From Blastococcus atacamensis (GTDB lineage Bacteria > Actinomycetota > Actinomycetes > Mycobacteriales > Geodermatophilaceae), in assembly GCF_002938425.1 (NCBI RefSeq), contig NZ_POQU01000001.1, forward strand, positions 1 to 64,000: a DNA stretch of 64,000 bases, written 5' to 3'. A program made the translations under genes and the position numbers. The notes below the pieces were generated by a model. It was given only the letters and a program-made list of their open reading frames with translations. It was not told the origin of the DNA and did no database searches. Positions 16,414 through 25,543 of this stretch are shown one piece after another (position 1 is the stretch's first letter; each line of letters starts with the position of its first letter).

Positions 16414-17775
16414 CTACCCGCCCTTCCCGGTGCCAACCGGTCGGGCCGCCGGGTCGTGGTCCAGGGCCTTGCCGCGGAGCTCGGGCAGCCCGAGCGCGGC
16501 CAGCGAGCCGAGCACGAAGAAGGCGGCGAAGGCGCCGAACACCGCGCCGGTTCCCCCCGCGCCGATCAGCGGCGGGACGCACAGCGGCGCCGCGATCGAG
16601 GCGAGCCGGCCGAACCCGGCCGCCGCGCCGGCGCCGGTCGCCCGCAACGAGGTCGGATACACCTCGGGCGTCACGGCGTACAGGGCGCCCCAGGCCCCGA
16701 GATTGAAGAACGACAGCACCATGCCGGTGACCAGCACCGCGGTGTCGCCGTCGGCGGCCGAGAACATCGCCGCGCCGGCGGCCGACCCGACGAGGAACGT
16801 GACCAGCGTGGGACGCCGGCCCCACTTCTCGATCAGGAAGGCGGCCGCGGCGTACCCGGGCAGCTGGGCGAGGGTGATGTAGAGCGTGTACTCGAAGGAC
16901 TTGACCAGCGAGAAACCGTCGTTGAACAAGAGCGTGGGCAGCCAGATGAACGCGCCGTAGTAGGCGAAGTTGATGCTGAACCACACCACCCACAGCGCCG
17001 CCGTGCGGCGGCGGGTACCTGCAGCCCACAGCGCGCGGGGCCCGGGAGAGGGCACCGGCCTGGCGGGCGGGGAGTCGACCGGCTCGACGCCGGCCGCGGA
17101 CTCGAACCGGCGCACCGCGGCCTCGGCCTCCTCGGTGCGCCCGCGTTGCTCCAGGAAGCGCACCGACTCGGGCAGCCCCCGGCGGACGACGACGGCGTAC
17201 AACGCCGGTGCCGCGCCGAGCGCGAGCGCCCAGCGCCACCCGTCGTCGCTGCCGGGTACGACGAAGTAGCCGATCAGCGCCGAGAGGGTCCAGCCCACGG
17301 CCCAGAACGCCTCGAGGAGGACGACCAGCCGGCCGCGGATGCGGGTCGGGGCGAACTCGCTGACCAGGGTCGAGGCCACCGGGAGCTCCGCGCCCAGGCC
17401 CAGCCCGATGAGGAAGCGGAAGACCAGCAGGGCGCCGACGGACCACGACAGCGCCGCGGCGCCGGTGGCCAGGCCGAAGACCAGCAGGGTGAGGGCGAAT
17501 ACCTGGCGCCGGCCGAAACGGTCGGCCAGCAGCCCGCCGAGAGTGGCGCCCAGGGCCATCCCGGCGAAACCGATCGACCCGATCCACGACAGCTCCGTGG
17601 AGGAGAGCCCCCACTGGACGGCGAGGGCCGCCATGACGAAGGAGATGAGGCCGACGTCCATCGCGTCGAGCGCCCAGCCCACGCCGGAACCGACGACCAG
17701 CCGCCCGTGCTCGCGGGTGTAGGGCAGGCGGTCGAGGCGCTGCGCCCGGGTCAGCGGGGACCTCGTCTGCGTCAT
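16414..17775 (-). CDS. MFS transporter, sugar-porter/NiaP-like
   Basis: A 453-residue membrane protein with 12 predicted helices in two six-helix halves. Diagnostic motifs are the helix 1 DAMDVGLISFV, the loop 2-3 GGLLADRFGRRQVF, helix 4-5 LGLGAELPVASTLVSEFAPTRIRGR (PESPR-like turn) and the second-half IEKWGRRPTLV. This pattern fits the group of sugar porters and NiaP-type niacin or aromatic acid transporters; the substrate cannot be fixed. Only 9 bp separate it from the downstream epimerase/dehydratase gene, so the two may be co-transcribed. Confidence 0.9.
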   Translation of the reverse strand: MTQTRSPLTRAQRLDRLPYTREHGRLVVGSGVGWALDAMDVGLISFVMAALAVQWGLSSTELSWIGSIGFAGMALGATLGGLLADRFGRRQVFALTLLVFGLATGAAALSWSVGALLVFRFLIGLGLGAELPVASTLVSEFAPTRIRGRLVVLLEAFWAVGWTLSALIGYFVVPGSDDGWRWALALGAAPALYAVVVRRGLPESVRFLEQRGRTEEAEAAVRRFESAAGVEPVDSPPARPVPSPGPRALWAAGTRRRTAALWVVWFSINFAYYGAFIWLPTLLFNDGFSLVKSFEYTLYITLAQLPGYAAAAFLIEKWGRRPTLVTFLVGSAAGAAMFSAADGDTAVLVTGMVLSFFNLGAWGALYAVTPEVYPTSLRATGAGAAAGFGRLASIAAPLCVPPLIGAGGTGAVFGAFAAFFVLGSLAALGLPELRGKALDHDPAARPVGTGKGG

Positions 17776-17801
17776 GCGCGGCAGTCTCCCAACCGGGCGG
17801 G

Positions 17802-18629
17802 TCAGGCGCGCACGTGGGCGGTGACGAGCTCGGCCGTCCGCTCGGCGGCGAGTTCGGGGATCCAGTGGGTCACGTCGTCGAGCACCTCCAGCCGGTAGAA
17901 GGCGTCGACGAAGCGGGCGGTGTCCTCCGTGGCCTTGCGCCCGAGGAAGGCGTCGCCGGTGCTCCAGACGTGCAGCGTGGGCACCGTCACCGTGCCGACC
18001 GGGTCGCGCCCCGTCCACGGCAGCGCGCGGTACCAGCCCAAGGCGGCCGACAGCGCCCCCGGCTCCTGCATCCTCCGCACGTACCGGTCGACGGCATCGT
18101 CGGGCAGGCCGCCGTGCCGCAGCATCCGGCGCAGCGCCGCCCCGTCGCCGGCGAGCAGCAGCCGCTCCGGCACGACGGGCAGCTGGAAGAGCCCCATGTA
18201 GTACGAGCGCAGCCCCTGGTCGCTGGTCACCATGGCACGGGCCATGGCCCCTGGGTGCGGCACCGAGAGCGCGGTGAGGGTGCGCACCCGGTCGGGGTAC
18301 CAGGCGCCGAGGCCCCACCCCACGATGCCGCCCCAGTCGTGCCCGACCACGTGCGCGGACTCCAGTCCGGCGGCGTCCAGCAGAGCGAGGACGTCGTTCA
18401 CCGTCTCCCGCAGCTGGTAGTGCACCCGGCCGCGCGGACGCGCCATCGGGGAGTAGCCGCGCTGGTCGGGTGCGAGGGTGCGCAGCCCGTGCTGGTGCAG
18501 GGCGGGTGCCACCCGATCCCACGCCGTGGAGTCCTGCGGAAAGCCGTGCAGGAGGACGACGGGCTCGCCGTCGCGCGGTCCGGCGTCGCGGACGTCGAAG
18601 GTCAGGCCGTCTCGGCGGAAGCTGTCCAC
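17802..18629 (-). CDS. Alpha/beta hydrolase, epoxide hydrolase-like
   Basis: A 275-residue alpha/beta hydrolase. The oxyanion region is VVLLHGFPQDSTAW and the nucleophile elbow VGHDWGGIVGW carries Asp, as in epoxide hydrolases and haloalkane dehalogenases instead of the Ser of esterases. The catalytic His is in DDVTHWIP near the end. A helical cap spans about residues 130-210 with the Tyr residues (LRSYYMGLF) expected of epoxide hydrolases. I chose the GTG at 18629, with a G-rich ribosome-binding site, over an upstream GTG at 18665. It is divergent from idi. Confidence 0.88.
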   Translation of the reverse strand: MDSFRRDGLTFDVRDAGPRDGEPVVLLHGFPQDSTAWDRVAPALHQHGLRTLAPDQRGYSPMARPRGRVHYQLRETVNDVLALLDAAGLESAHVVGHDWGGIVGWGLGAWYPDRVRTLTALSVPHPGAMARAMVTSDQGLRSYYMGLFQLPVVPERLLLAGDGAALRRMLRHGGLPDDAVDRYVRRMQEPGALSAALGWYRALPWTGRDPVGTVTVPTLHVWSTGDAFLGRKATEDTARFVDAFYRLEVLDDVTHWIPELAAERTAELVTAHVRA

Positions 18630-18711
18630 CCCCGTGACTGTGCCCCGAGCCGTCGTCGACCGCACGGGGACTGCCCGGGCACGCAGGCGGCCGATCGGGG
18701 ACGATGGACCG

Positions 18712-19251
18712 GTGACTGCGTCCCCGATCGAGCTGATCGTCCTGGTCGACGAGGAGGGTCACTCGATCGGCACGATGCCCAAGCCGGAGGTGCACCACGG
18801 TGAGACGCCGCTGCACCGGGCATTCTCGGCCTATCTCTTCGATGACGAGGGCCGGCTCCTGGTCACCCGCCGCGCGGAGGGCAAGCAGACGTTCCCGGGC
18901 ATGTGGACCAACACCGTGTGCGGTCACCCGGGGCCCGGCGAGGACGACGCCGACGCCATCGCCCGGCGGGCCGCCTTCGAACTGGGCCTCGGCGTCGAGG
19001 GCATCCGCCCCGCCCTGCCCGGCTACCGCTACCGCGCGGAGTTCCTCGGCGTCGTCGAGAACGAGGTGTGCCCGGTGTACGTGGGCCGGTTCATGGGCAC
19101 GCCGGCGCCCGAGCCCTCCGAGGTGGAGGAGTGGGAGCTCCTGGACTGGGCGGCGTTCCGCAGGCGCCAGGAGACCGAAGGCGACGCCTGGTCGCCGTGG
19201 TGCCGGGAGCAGGCGCGGCTGATCGAGCAAGCCGGGCTGCACACCGCCTGA
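18712..19251 (+). CDS. idi: Isopentenyl-diphosphate delta-isomerase, type I
   Basis: A 179-residue Nudix-fold enzyme that interconverts isopentenyl and dimethylallyl diphosphate for isoprenoid synthesis. The sequence has RAFSAYLFDDEGRLLVTRRA, the catalytic Cys in WTNTVCGHPGPGE, the Nudix-like region AIARRAAFELGLGV, and the catalytic Glu in FLGVVENEVCPVY. The C-terminal WSPWCREQARLIE is typical. Length fits type I enzymes. Start is the GTG at 18712. No other isoprenoid gene is nearby. Confidence 0.95.
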   Translation: MTASPIELIVLVDEEGHSIGTMPKPEVHHGETPLHRAFSAYLFDDEGRLLVTRRAEGKQTFPGMWTNTVCGHPGPGEDDADAIARRAAFELGLGVEGIRPALPGYRYRAEFLGVVENEVCPVYVGRFMGTPAPEPSEVEEWELLDWAAFRRRQETEGDAWSPWCREQARLIEQAGLHTA

Positions 19252-19351
19252 CGGTCACCCAGCGCGCTCGTCCGCTCGCGGCACGAACCGGTCCGGCGCG
19301 TCGTCCTGCGCCTTCCCGGGCTCCTGAGCCCGGCTCACTACGTTCCGCGGC

Positions 19352-20200
19352 ATGGACCGACGACGGTTCCTGCTCGCCCTCGCGGCCGGTCTGGCAGGCA
19401 CAGCAGTGGCGCACGGCGCGGCCGGGCTCGGCGATCCCCTCGCCCCGCCGCCGGCTCCCGTCGGACCCCCGGTCCCGGCCAGTGCGCTCGAGGCGGTGGC
19501 GCCGCGGGGCGTTCCCGGCCTGGTGCCCGTGCCGCCGCCGGTGGGCGTGGTCGACGCGCTGCCGGGCGAGGGCACGTTCCTGGCCCTGAGCATCGATGAC
19601 GGCACCAGCACCGAGGTCGTGGCCGCGTTCGCCCGGTTCGCGAAGGACAGCGGCGTCCGGATGACCTTCTTCCCCAACGGCCGGTACGCCAGCTGGCAGG
19701 ACAACGCGCCGCAGCTGCGCTCGCTCATCGAGTCGGGGCAGGTCGCGATGGGCAACCACACCTGGTCCCATCCCGACCTCACGACCCTCGGCGACCTCGA
19801 GGTGGCCGAGGAGATACGCCGGAACCAGGAGTTCCTCGCCACCACGTTCGGGGTGCGCGACAGCCCGTTCCTCCGTCCGCCGTTCGGCGCGCACGACGAG
19901 CGCACCGACCGGATCGCCGCCGACCTCGGCCACCCGACGATCGCCATGTGGAACGGCACCCTGGAGGACTTCCGGGTGCTGACGCCCGAGGAGCTGATGG
20001 CCGCGGCCCGCCGCTGGTTCACCCCGCAGACCATCGTCGTGGGGCACGCCAACCACCCGGCCGTGACCACCGTCTACGAAGAGCTCCTGGAGCTCATCGC
20101 CGAGCGCGGCCTGCGCACGGTCACCCTCGCCGACGTGTGGGCCACCCCGGGCCAGCGGATCCGTGGCGCCACCGCTCCGGGCAGCGTGACGACCGGTTAG
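19352..20200 (+). CDS. Secreted polysaccharide deacetylase (NodB-like)
   Basis: A 282-residue protein with an export signal: MDRRRFLLALAAGLAGTAVAHG, with paired arginines and an AHG/AVA-type cleavage region, possibly Tat. A Pro-rich linker follows (about residues 28-70). The NodB domain shows the metal-binding Asp in LSIDDGTS, the His pair in MGNHTWSHPDL, the FLRPPFGAHD motif and the C-terminal TIVVGHANH. It should remove N-acetyl groups from cell-wall or extracellular polysaccharide outside the membrane. The His-rich ends and arginine are intact, so activity is expected. Confidence 0.9.
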   Translation: MDRRRFLLALAAGLAGTAVAHGAAGLGDPLAPPPAPVGPPVPASALEAVAPRGVPGLVPVPPPVGVVDALPGEGTFLALSIDDGTSTEVVAAFARFAKDSGVRMTFFPNGRYASWQDNAPQLRSLIESGQVAMGNHTWSHPDLTTLGDLEVAEEIRRNQEFLATTFGVRDSPFLRPPFGAHDERTDRIAADLGHPTIAMWNGTLEDFRVLTPEELMAAARRWFTPQTIVVGHANHPAVTTVYEELLELIAERGLRTVTLADVWATPGQRIRGATAPGSVTTG

Positions 20201-20284
20201 CGGTCCTCCCGGGTCCGACCTGCGATCCTGCCCGTCGTCGGAGAGGCTGTCGACGACGGCAGACGCACGACGAGAGGGAGTTCG

Positions 20285-21058
20285 ATGGACACGCTGCTGA
20301 AGGGCCGGGTCGCACTGGTGACGGGTGGGGCCAGTGGACTGGGCCGGGCCACCGCGCTGGCGCTCGCGGAGGCCGGCGCGCACGTGGCCATCGGCGACAT
20401 CGACGCGGCCGGCAGCGAGGAGACGTTGGGCCGGGTGACGTCGGCCGGCGGCTCCGGCGAGGTCGTCGCCCTCGACGTCACCGACGACGGCAGCCGGCGG
20501 GCGGTCGTGGCGCAGCTCTTCGACCAGCACGGTGATGCCTTCGACGTCCTGGTCAACGTCGCCGGCATCGACCGGCCGGGATACATCACCGACATCGACC
20601 TCGACGACTACCGGCGGGTCATGGCGGTCAACTGCGAGGGGCCGATCTTCCTCACCAGCGAGTTCACCAAGCGGGTGCAGCACCTGCCCGAGGGGCGGAC
20701 CGCCGACGTCGTGCACGTCGTCTCGCTCTCGGCGATCACGTCCGGCAGCGGCGCCATCGCCTACAACGGTTCCAAGGCCGGGTTCCTCAACGCCACCAAG
20801 TGCATCCAGCGGGAGCTGCGGGAGAAGGCGATCCGCATGGACGACGGCAGCGAGCGGCCCTTCCCCTGCCGGGTGCAGAGCGTCATCCCGGCGGCGATGG
20901 ACACCCCGATGATGGAGCAGTGGGGGATCCCGGGGCACCTGATGATGCCGCCGGCCGCGGTCGCCGACGCCATCCGGACGCTGGTCACCCTGCACCCGAC
21001 GGCGTTCATCCCCGAGATGCAGATCGTCCCCCGGCTCGAGCCGAACTTCCCCCGCTGA
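20285..21058 (+). CDS. Short-chain dehydrogenase/reductase
   Basis: A 257-residue classical SDR. The cofactor motif is ALVTGGASGLGRATALAL, followed by GDIDAAG (an acidic residue after strand 2, suggesting NAD), the NVAGIDRPG segment and the active site Ser in VVSLSAITSG with YNGSK (YxxxK). The C-terminal region PAAMDTPMMEQW is the usual substrate loop. A GAGAGGGAG ribosome-binding site precedes the ATG. Substrate unknown; a small acidic protein gene follows closely. Confidence 0.92.
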   Translation: MDTLLKGRVALVTGGASGLGRATALALAEAGAHVAIGDIDAAGSEETLGRVTSAGGSGEVVALDVTDDGSRRAVVAQLFDQHGDAFDVLVNVAGIDRPGYITDIDLDDYRRVMAVNCEGPIFLTSEFTKRVQHLPEGRTADVVHVVSLSAITSGSGAIAYNGSKAGFLNATKCIQRELREKAIRMDDGSERPFPCRVQSVIPAAMDTPMMEQWGIPGHLMMPPAAVADAIRTLVTLHPTAFIPEMQIVPRLEPNFPR

Positions 21059-21079
21059 CCCACGGTGAGGAACAGTCGC

Positions 21080-21331
21080 GTGAACGCCCCCGACGACCCC
21101 ACCCCCGACACCGCGATGGCCTCGGACGCGGACGCCGGCTGGCTCGGCGGCCACCTCGGCCCCGGCGACCTGGCCCCGGACGAGGAGCGGCTGCTCGCCG
21201 CGCTGGAGCGCGACGCCCGGTCGGGGAGGCCGTCGCTGGAGGCCACGACCGCCGTCGTCCCGGCGCCGCAGGGCGCCGGACCGCCGGACGACGGGCTGAC
21301 CCCGACGTTCACCGCCCCCGGGGCCGACTGA
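21080..21331 (+). CDS. Small acidic hypothetical protein
   Basis: An 83-residue protein, rich in Asp, Ala, Gly and Pro, with one likely helix (LAPDEERLLAALERDAR). No domain is recognised. GTG 21080 is preferred to GTG 21065 because GAGGA stands 8 bases upstream. It starts only 22 bp after the SDR gene on the same strand and ends before the convergent M20 peptidase gene. Coding status rests on codon use and position only. Confidence 0.5.
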   Translation: MNAPDDPTPDTAMASDADAGWLGGHLGPGDLAPDEERLLAALERDARSGRPSLEATTAVVPAPQGAGPPDDGLTPTFTAPGAD

Positions 21332-21343
21332 CCCCGGCGGAGG

Positions 21344-22438
21344 TCAGCGCGGCCACCGGGCGGCGACCCCGGTGAGCAGCGTGGCCGCGTCCTCCAGCTC
21401 GCTCAGCTCCGCGTACTCGTCGACGGCGTGCATGACCGCCGGCGTGCCGGGCCCCCAGACCACGATCGGGGCGCCGCCGACCACCTGACCGAGCACGGAC
21501 GCGTCCGTGAAGTACGTGGCCGGGGTGGTGAGCACCGGCGCGGGCAGGGCGGCCACCCACGGGTCGTCGGCCGGGGTGCCGACCGGGGGGAGGTCCACGC
21601 GGACCTCGACGTCGGCGATCTCGGGTTGGCCACGCCACCAGGCGAGGAGCTCGGCGCCGTCGGTGACGGTGCGCATGTCGATGACCGCCTCCGCCCGGTC
21701 GGGGACCACGTTGGGCACCGTGCCGCCGGAGACGATCCCGCAGTTCCACGTCTCCGACCCCAGGAAGGAGTGGCTGCCCAGGGGAAGCGCGCCGGGAACG
21801 CGGGAGAGGACCGCGACCAGGTCCAGGACGGCGTTGTGGCCGCGCTCCGGGGTGCTGCCGTGCGCCGCTCGCCCGGCGGTCCGCACCGCCAGCCACAGTG
21901 CGCCCTTGTGCCCGAGGACGACCTGGTTCCCGGTCGCCTCCGGGACGATGACCGCACCCACCGACTGCTCGGCCACGGCCACGGCCGCGGCGGCGGCTCC
22001 CTTCGAGCCGATCTCCTCGTCGCTGGTCAGCAGCAGGGCGACGGGCACCTCCGGGTCCGTGGCGGCCAGCGCGGCCGCCGCGGCGACGAGCCCCGCCTTC
22101 ATGTCGCTGGCGCCCCGGCCCCACACTCGGCCGTCCTCGAGGTCGGCTCCGAACGGGTCGCGCTGCCAGGCCGCGGGATCGGGAACGGGGACGGTGTCGA
22201 CGTGGCAGGCCAGCAGGAGTTGCGGGCGATCGGGGTCGGTGGGTGTCCGGAGCAGGGTCCACGGCTGGTCCGGGTCGCGGCCGACGCGGACGTCGAGGTG
22301 CGGGGCTCGCTCACGGAGCACCTCGGTGACCGTTCCCATGCAGTCCCGCTGGGCGGTGGCGCTCCCCGAGACCGTCGGCCGGCGGACCAGCTCACGAACC
22401 AGGGCCGACGCGTCCAGTTCCGCGGTTCCAGCGCTCAT
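21344..22438 (-). CDS. M20 family metallopeptidase (ArgE/DapE/CPG2-like)
   Basis: A 364-residue dizinc amidohydrolase. Metal ligands are visible in LLLACHVDTVP (His-Asp), GRGASDMKAGL (bridging Asp), the general base pair in LLTSDEEIGSKG (Glu-Glu), and the late His in TPAVMHAVDEYAEL. The inserted dimerisation domain spans about residues 170-280 (AVRTAGRAAHGSTPERGHNAV). Such enzymes hydrolyse acyl-amino acids or small peptides. ATG at 22438 is preferred over an ATG five codons upstream. Convergent with the small acidic gene. Confidence 0.9.
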   Translation of the reverse strand: MSAGTAELDASALVRELVRRPTVSGSATAQRDCMGTVTEVLRERAPHLDVRVGRDPDQPWTLLRTPTDPDRPQLLLACHVDTVPVPDPAAWQRDPFGADLEDGRVWGRGASDMKAGLVAAAAALAATDPEVPVALLLTSDEEIGSKGAAAAAVAVAEQSVGAVIVPEATGNQVVLGHKGALWLAVRTAGRAAHGSTPERGHNAVLDLVAVLSRVPGALPLGSHSFLGSETWNCGIVSGGTVPNVVPDRAEAVIDMRTVTDGAELLAWWRGQPEIADVEVRVDLPPVGTPADDPWVAALPAPVLTTPATYFTDASVLGQVVGGAPIVVWGPGTPAVMHAVDEYAELSELEDAATLLTGVAARWPR

Positions 22439-22516
22439 GGTCCGATCCTGCACGGGTGCCGCTGCCCGCGCAGGTCTCGCCGACCAGCCGGTGCGTCGGC
22501 GTCGGGCGTGGGCCGG

Positions 22517-24880
22517 TCAGCGCTCCGCGCGGTGCAGCCGGACGGCGACGAGGGCGACGTCGTCCTCCGCGCCGTCGGGCAGCACCCGCCGGATGAGCCG
22601 GTCGCACAACCGCTCGACCGGTAGATCGCGCAGGTGGGCGAGCGCCTCCCCGAGGAGCTCGATGCCGTCGTCGAACACCTGGTCGCGGCGCTCGACGAGC
22701 CCGTCGGTGTAGAGCAGCAACGTCGAGTCCCGCTCGATCTCGACCTCGTGGTCGGCGCGCGGCACGCTCGGGGCGACGCCGAGGAGCAGGCCCGGGCGAC
22801 CGGAGTCCAGCAGCCGCTGCCGACCGTCGGGGGCGACGACGAGCGGGGGCAGGTGCCCGGCGTTCGCCCAGCGCAAGCGGGTGACCCCGCGGGCGCGCTC
22901 GTCGGCGGTCTGGTCCAGCCGGCCGACCAGGACGGTGGCCAGGGCGCCGAGCCCCAGTCCCTCGATGGTGGCGTCCAGCCGGGAGAGCACGCGGGCGGGG
23001 CCCTCCGCGTTGTCGTAGGCGATGCCGCGCAGCAAGCCGCGCAGCTGGCCCATGGTGGCGGCGGCCTGGGTGTCGTGCCCGACGACGTCGCCGATCACCA
23101 GCATCGTGGAGCCGTCGGGTTGTTCGAACACGTCGTACCAGTCGCCGCCGACCTGGGCCTCGCGCGTGGCCGGCACGTAGCGCACGCCGACCTCCAGGTG
23201 CGCGCGCTCCGGCGGATCGGACAGCAGGCTGCGCTGCAGCGTCTCGGCGGCCCGCACGATGCTGCGCGAGCGGGCGTACAGCGCCTCGAGCAGGTGGGTG
23301 CGCAGCTCGGTGGCCTCGGTGATCTCCTGCGCCGTCCAGGACTCCGAGCGCCCCCGGACGGTCTCCCGCCAGCGGTCGAAGGACTTGCGCGGGCTGAGCC
23401 GGACCTCGTCCCCCTCGCGTTCGGCGATCGCCTTGTTGTGCGGGTCGCCGCCCCAGTCGATGTGCCGCACGGCCTCGCCGCGGAACCAGAGCACGTACTG
23501 CCCCTCGGGCAGGGGCAGGACCAGCGCGCCGCAGGCCAGCTCGGTCGGAGCGGCCAGATGCGGTGCGTCGGTGGCCAGGGCGTCGGTGGTGACGACGTCG
23601 TTCCCACAGCCCGCCGCCCATGCCGCGATGCCGTCGGCGAGGGCGGGGGGCAGGTCGGCACCGGCGGTGCCGCGGTGCCGCTGCAGGTTCACCACGACGC
23701 CGTCGGCGTCCAGCACGTCGAGCAGGTTGGGCCGGCCGAGCAGGGTCTCGCTGAGCATCCGGTCCTCGTCGAGGGTGGCGGCGGTGAGCCACGCCAGGTT
23801 GGACCGCACCCGCAGGGCGCGCTGGATCTCGTCCTGGGACGCGCGGTCGATCAGGCGCACCGACAGCGTCGAGCCGAGGAATTCCGCCGCCGCGCGCGTC
23901 GCGTAGGGCGGGGCGTGCGGGCCGCTGTAGTGGTGGCAGGCGATGAGCCCCCAGAGCTTGTCGTCGCGCAGCAGCGAAATCGACATCGAGGCGCGCACGC
24001 CCATGTTCTTCAGGTACTCGACGTGGATGGGCGAGACGCTGCGCAGGGTCGAGAACGTGAGGTCCAGCGGCCGGCCGGTGACGGGGTGGTCGGCCGGGCT
24101 GATCGGGACCGGGTCGTAGTCGACGTCGGAGATCAGCCGGATCCAGTTCTTCTCGTACAGCGCCCGCGCCTGGGCCGGGATGTCCGAGGCGGGATAGTGC
24201 AGACCGAGGAAGGGGTTGAGGTCCTCCCGCTTCGCCTCCGCGACGACCTCGCCGTTGTACTCGGTGTCGTAGCGGTAGACCATCACGCGGTCGAAGCCGG
24301 TGAGGGAGCGCACGGCCTGCGCGGTGATGTCGTAGAGCTGCGGCAGCGACGAGGCGCGGTCGAGGTCGGCCACCGTGCCGCGCACCGCCTGGTAGGTGTT
24401 CGGGAACGAGAAGGGCCGCGGTCCGCGTGCCGGCTCCAGCTCCACGACGACGCTGGACAGCGGCCCGGCGCCGGTCGCCACCAGGCCGTCACCCGCGTCC
24501 GCACTGCCCTGCTCGACCAGCGCTCGGTGCAGCAGGGCGTCCACCGGGACGGGGCCCCCGTCGACGTCGAGCGTGATCTCGACCGGGTTGCGCTCGCGGA
24601 GGTCGCCGAACGCGCTCGCCGAGCGGATCACCGCACCGGCCGCGGCTTCGCCCAGCACCTCGGCGAGCGGACGCCCGATCGCGTCCCGCCACGCCATCCC
24701 GGTGAGGTCGCCCAGGTTCTCCGACACCTGCTGGACGATCCAGTCGAGGTCGCGCACGGTGATCAGGACCCCGCGCGGCTGGGTGCTGCCGGGGATGTGG
24801 ATCGGTTCCCGCTCGCAGTTGGACAGGTCTACGGGGTCGCCGGGGGCGAGAAAGTCGATCGTCGCGTCCGCGCCGGTCAC
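22517..24880 (-). CDS. bphP: Bacteriophytochrome with PP2C/SpoIIE phosphatase output
   Basis: A 787-residue red/far-red photoreceptor. Order: PAS domain with the chromophore Cys in LSNCEREPIHIPGS (about residue 22), GAF domain with the PASDIPAQARALY motif and the His in SPIHVEYLKNMG, PHY domain with the tongue motifs WGG and PRKSF, then a helical linker and a PPM/SpoIIE phosphatase. The phosphatase keeps its metal acids in GGDWYDVF, VIGDVVGHD, LYTDGLVE and EDDVALVAV, so it should be active. There is no histidine kinase domain. One oddity is STQPRG where most phytochromes have SIQPHG. GTG start overlaps the bphO stop (GTGA), so translation is coupled to biliverdin supply. Confidence 0.93.
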   Translation of the reverse strand: MTGADATIDFLAPGDPVDLSNCEREPIHIPGSTQPRGVLITVRDLDWIVQQVSENLGDLTGMAWRDAIGRPLAEVLGEAAAGAVIRSASAFGDLRERNPVEITLDVDGGPVPVDALLHRALVEQGSADAGDGLVATGAGPLSSVVVELEPARGPRPFSFPNTYQAVRGTVADLDRASSLPQLYDITAQAVRSLTGFDRVMVYRYDTEYNGEVVAEAKREDLNPFLGLHYPASDIPAQARALYEKNWIRLISDVDYDPVPISPADHPVTGRPLDLTFSTLRSVSPIHVEYLKNMGVRASMSISLLRDDKLWGLIACHHYSGPHAPPYATRAAAEFLGSTLSVRLIDRASQDEIQRALRVRSNLAWLTAATLDEDRMLSETLLGRPNLLDVLDADGVVVNLQRHRGTAGADLPPALADGIAAWAAGCGNDVVTTDALATDAPHLAAPTELACGALVLPLPEGQYVLWFRGEAVRHIDWGGDPHNKAIAEREGDEVRLSPRKSFDRWRETVRGRSESWTAQEITEATELRTHLLEALYARSRSIVRAAETLQRSLLSDPPERAHLEVGVRYVPATREAQVGGDWYDVFEQPDGSTMLVIGDVVGHDTQAAATMGQLRGLLRGIAYDNAEGPARVLSRLDATIEGLGLGALATVLVGRLDQTADERARGVTRLRWANAGHLPPLVVAPDGRQRLLDSGRPGLLLGVAPSVPRADHEVEIERDSTLLLYTDGLVERRDQVFDDGIELLGEALAHLRDLPVERLCDRLIRRVLPDGAEDDVALVAVRLHRAER

Positions 24881-25515
24881 GCGCGGACCTGCTCGGGCCG
24901 CGCGGCCGGTGCGCACCACAGCGCCAGTGCGCGGAAGGTGTCCCGCGCGGCGGACACGATGCGGTCGATGTCGCCGCCGGCGGTCACGTGAGCCCGGGTG
25001 GTCCGGCGGAAGGCGGCCCACATCGCGCCGGTCTCCGCGCCGTAGGGGGAGAAGGCGCGGATCCGCACGCCGGAGAGGGCGGGGAGCGTCGCCAGGTGCC
25101 GGTCGATGAACGCGCCGCCCAGGGTGGATCCCTCCAGCACGTACAGCCGGCCGAGCGCCTCGTCGGTGCCAGGGATCGCCGGCAGCCGCGGGGTGCCGGC
25201 CATCCGGTCGGCGTCCAGGGCGCGCAGGTCGGCGGCGAACAGCTCCGCGCGGCGTCGGCGGGACCAGTCGACGGCGGCCGCGTCGTCGGGGCAGCCGGCC
25301 GCCCAGTCGTCGAGCCCCTGCTCCGCCGCGATCCAGAAGCCGTGCATCAGCGTCAGCGCGGAGGTCAGCCGGTCGCGGTCCAGGCGCGCGTCGAGGAGGT
25401 CCAGCGTGCGCTCGACCGCCTCGTGCTCGGCGGCCGTTCCCGTTCGCAGCAGGCGCAGGACGTCGTCGCGGTCGCTGCGGTCGTCCTGGTGGTGGAAGTC
25501 GTCATCCGCAGCCAT
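24877..25515 (-). CDS. bphO: Biliverdin-producing heme oxygenase (BphO)
   Basis: A 212-residue heme oxygenase that opens heme to biliverdin, the phytochrome chromophore, releasing iron and CO. The proximal heme ligand is His31 in TAAEHEAVERTLDL, and the distal helix is LYVLEGSTLGGAFIDRHL with the conserved Gly residues. Length and low similarity to secreted or eukaryotic types fit the bacterial BphO group. The stop codon shares four bases with the GTG of bphP, so chromophore enzyme and receptor are made together. It starts 29 bp downstream of the pruC stop on the same strand. Confidence 0.93.
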   Translation of the reverse strand: MAADDDFHHQDDRSDRDDVLRLLRTGTAAEHEAVERTLDLLDARLDRDRLTSALTLMHGFWIAAEQGLDDWAAGCPDDAAAVDWSRRRRAELFAADLRALDADRMAGTPRLPAIPGTDEALGRLYVLEGSTLGGAFIDRHLATLPALSGVRIRAFSPYGAETGAMWAAFRRTTRAHVTAGGDIDRIVSAARDTFRALALWCAPAARPEQVRA

Positions 25516-25543
25516 TGCGACGAGCGTAGGTGACCGGTTCGGG

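Noticed and set aside
14521-17898. Plus-strand open frame of 1125 codons
   Set aside because: It runs from the ATPase pseudogene frame into the antisense of the epimerase and MFS genes; the product is Arg/Gly/Gln-rich with no domain, as expected of the mirror of GC-rich genes.
22634-24991. Plus-strand open frame of 785 codons
   Set aside because: Antisense of the phytochrome gene; no recognisable domain.
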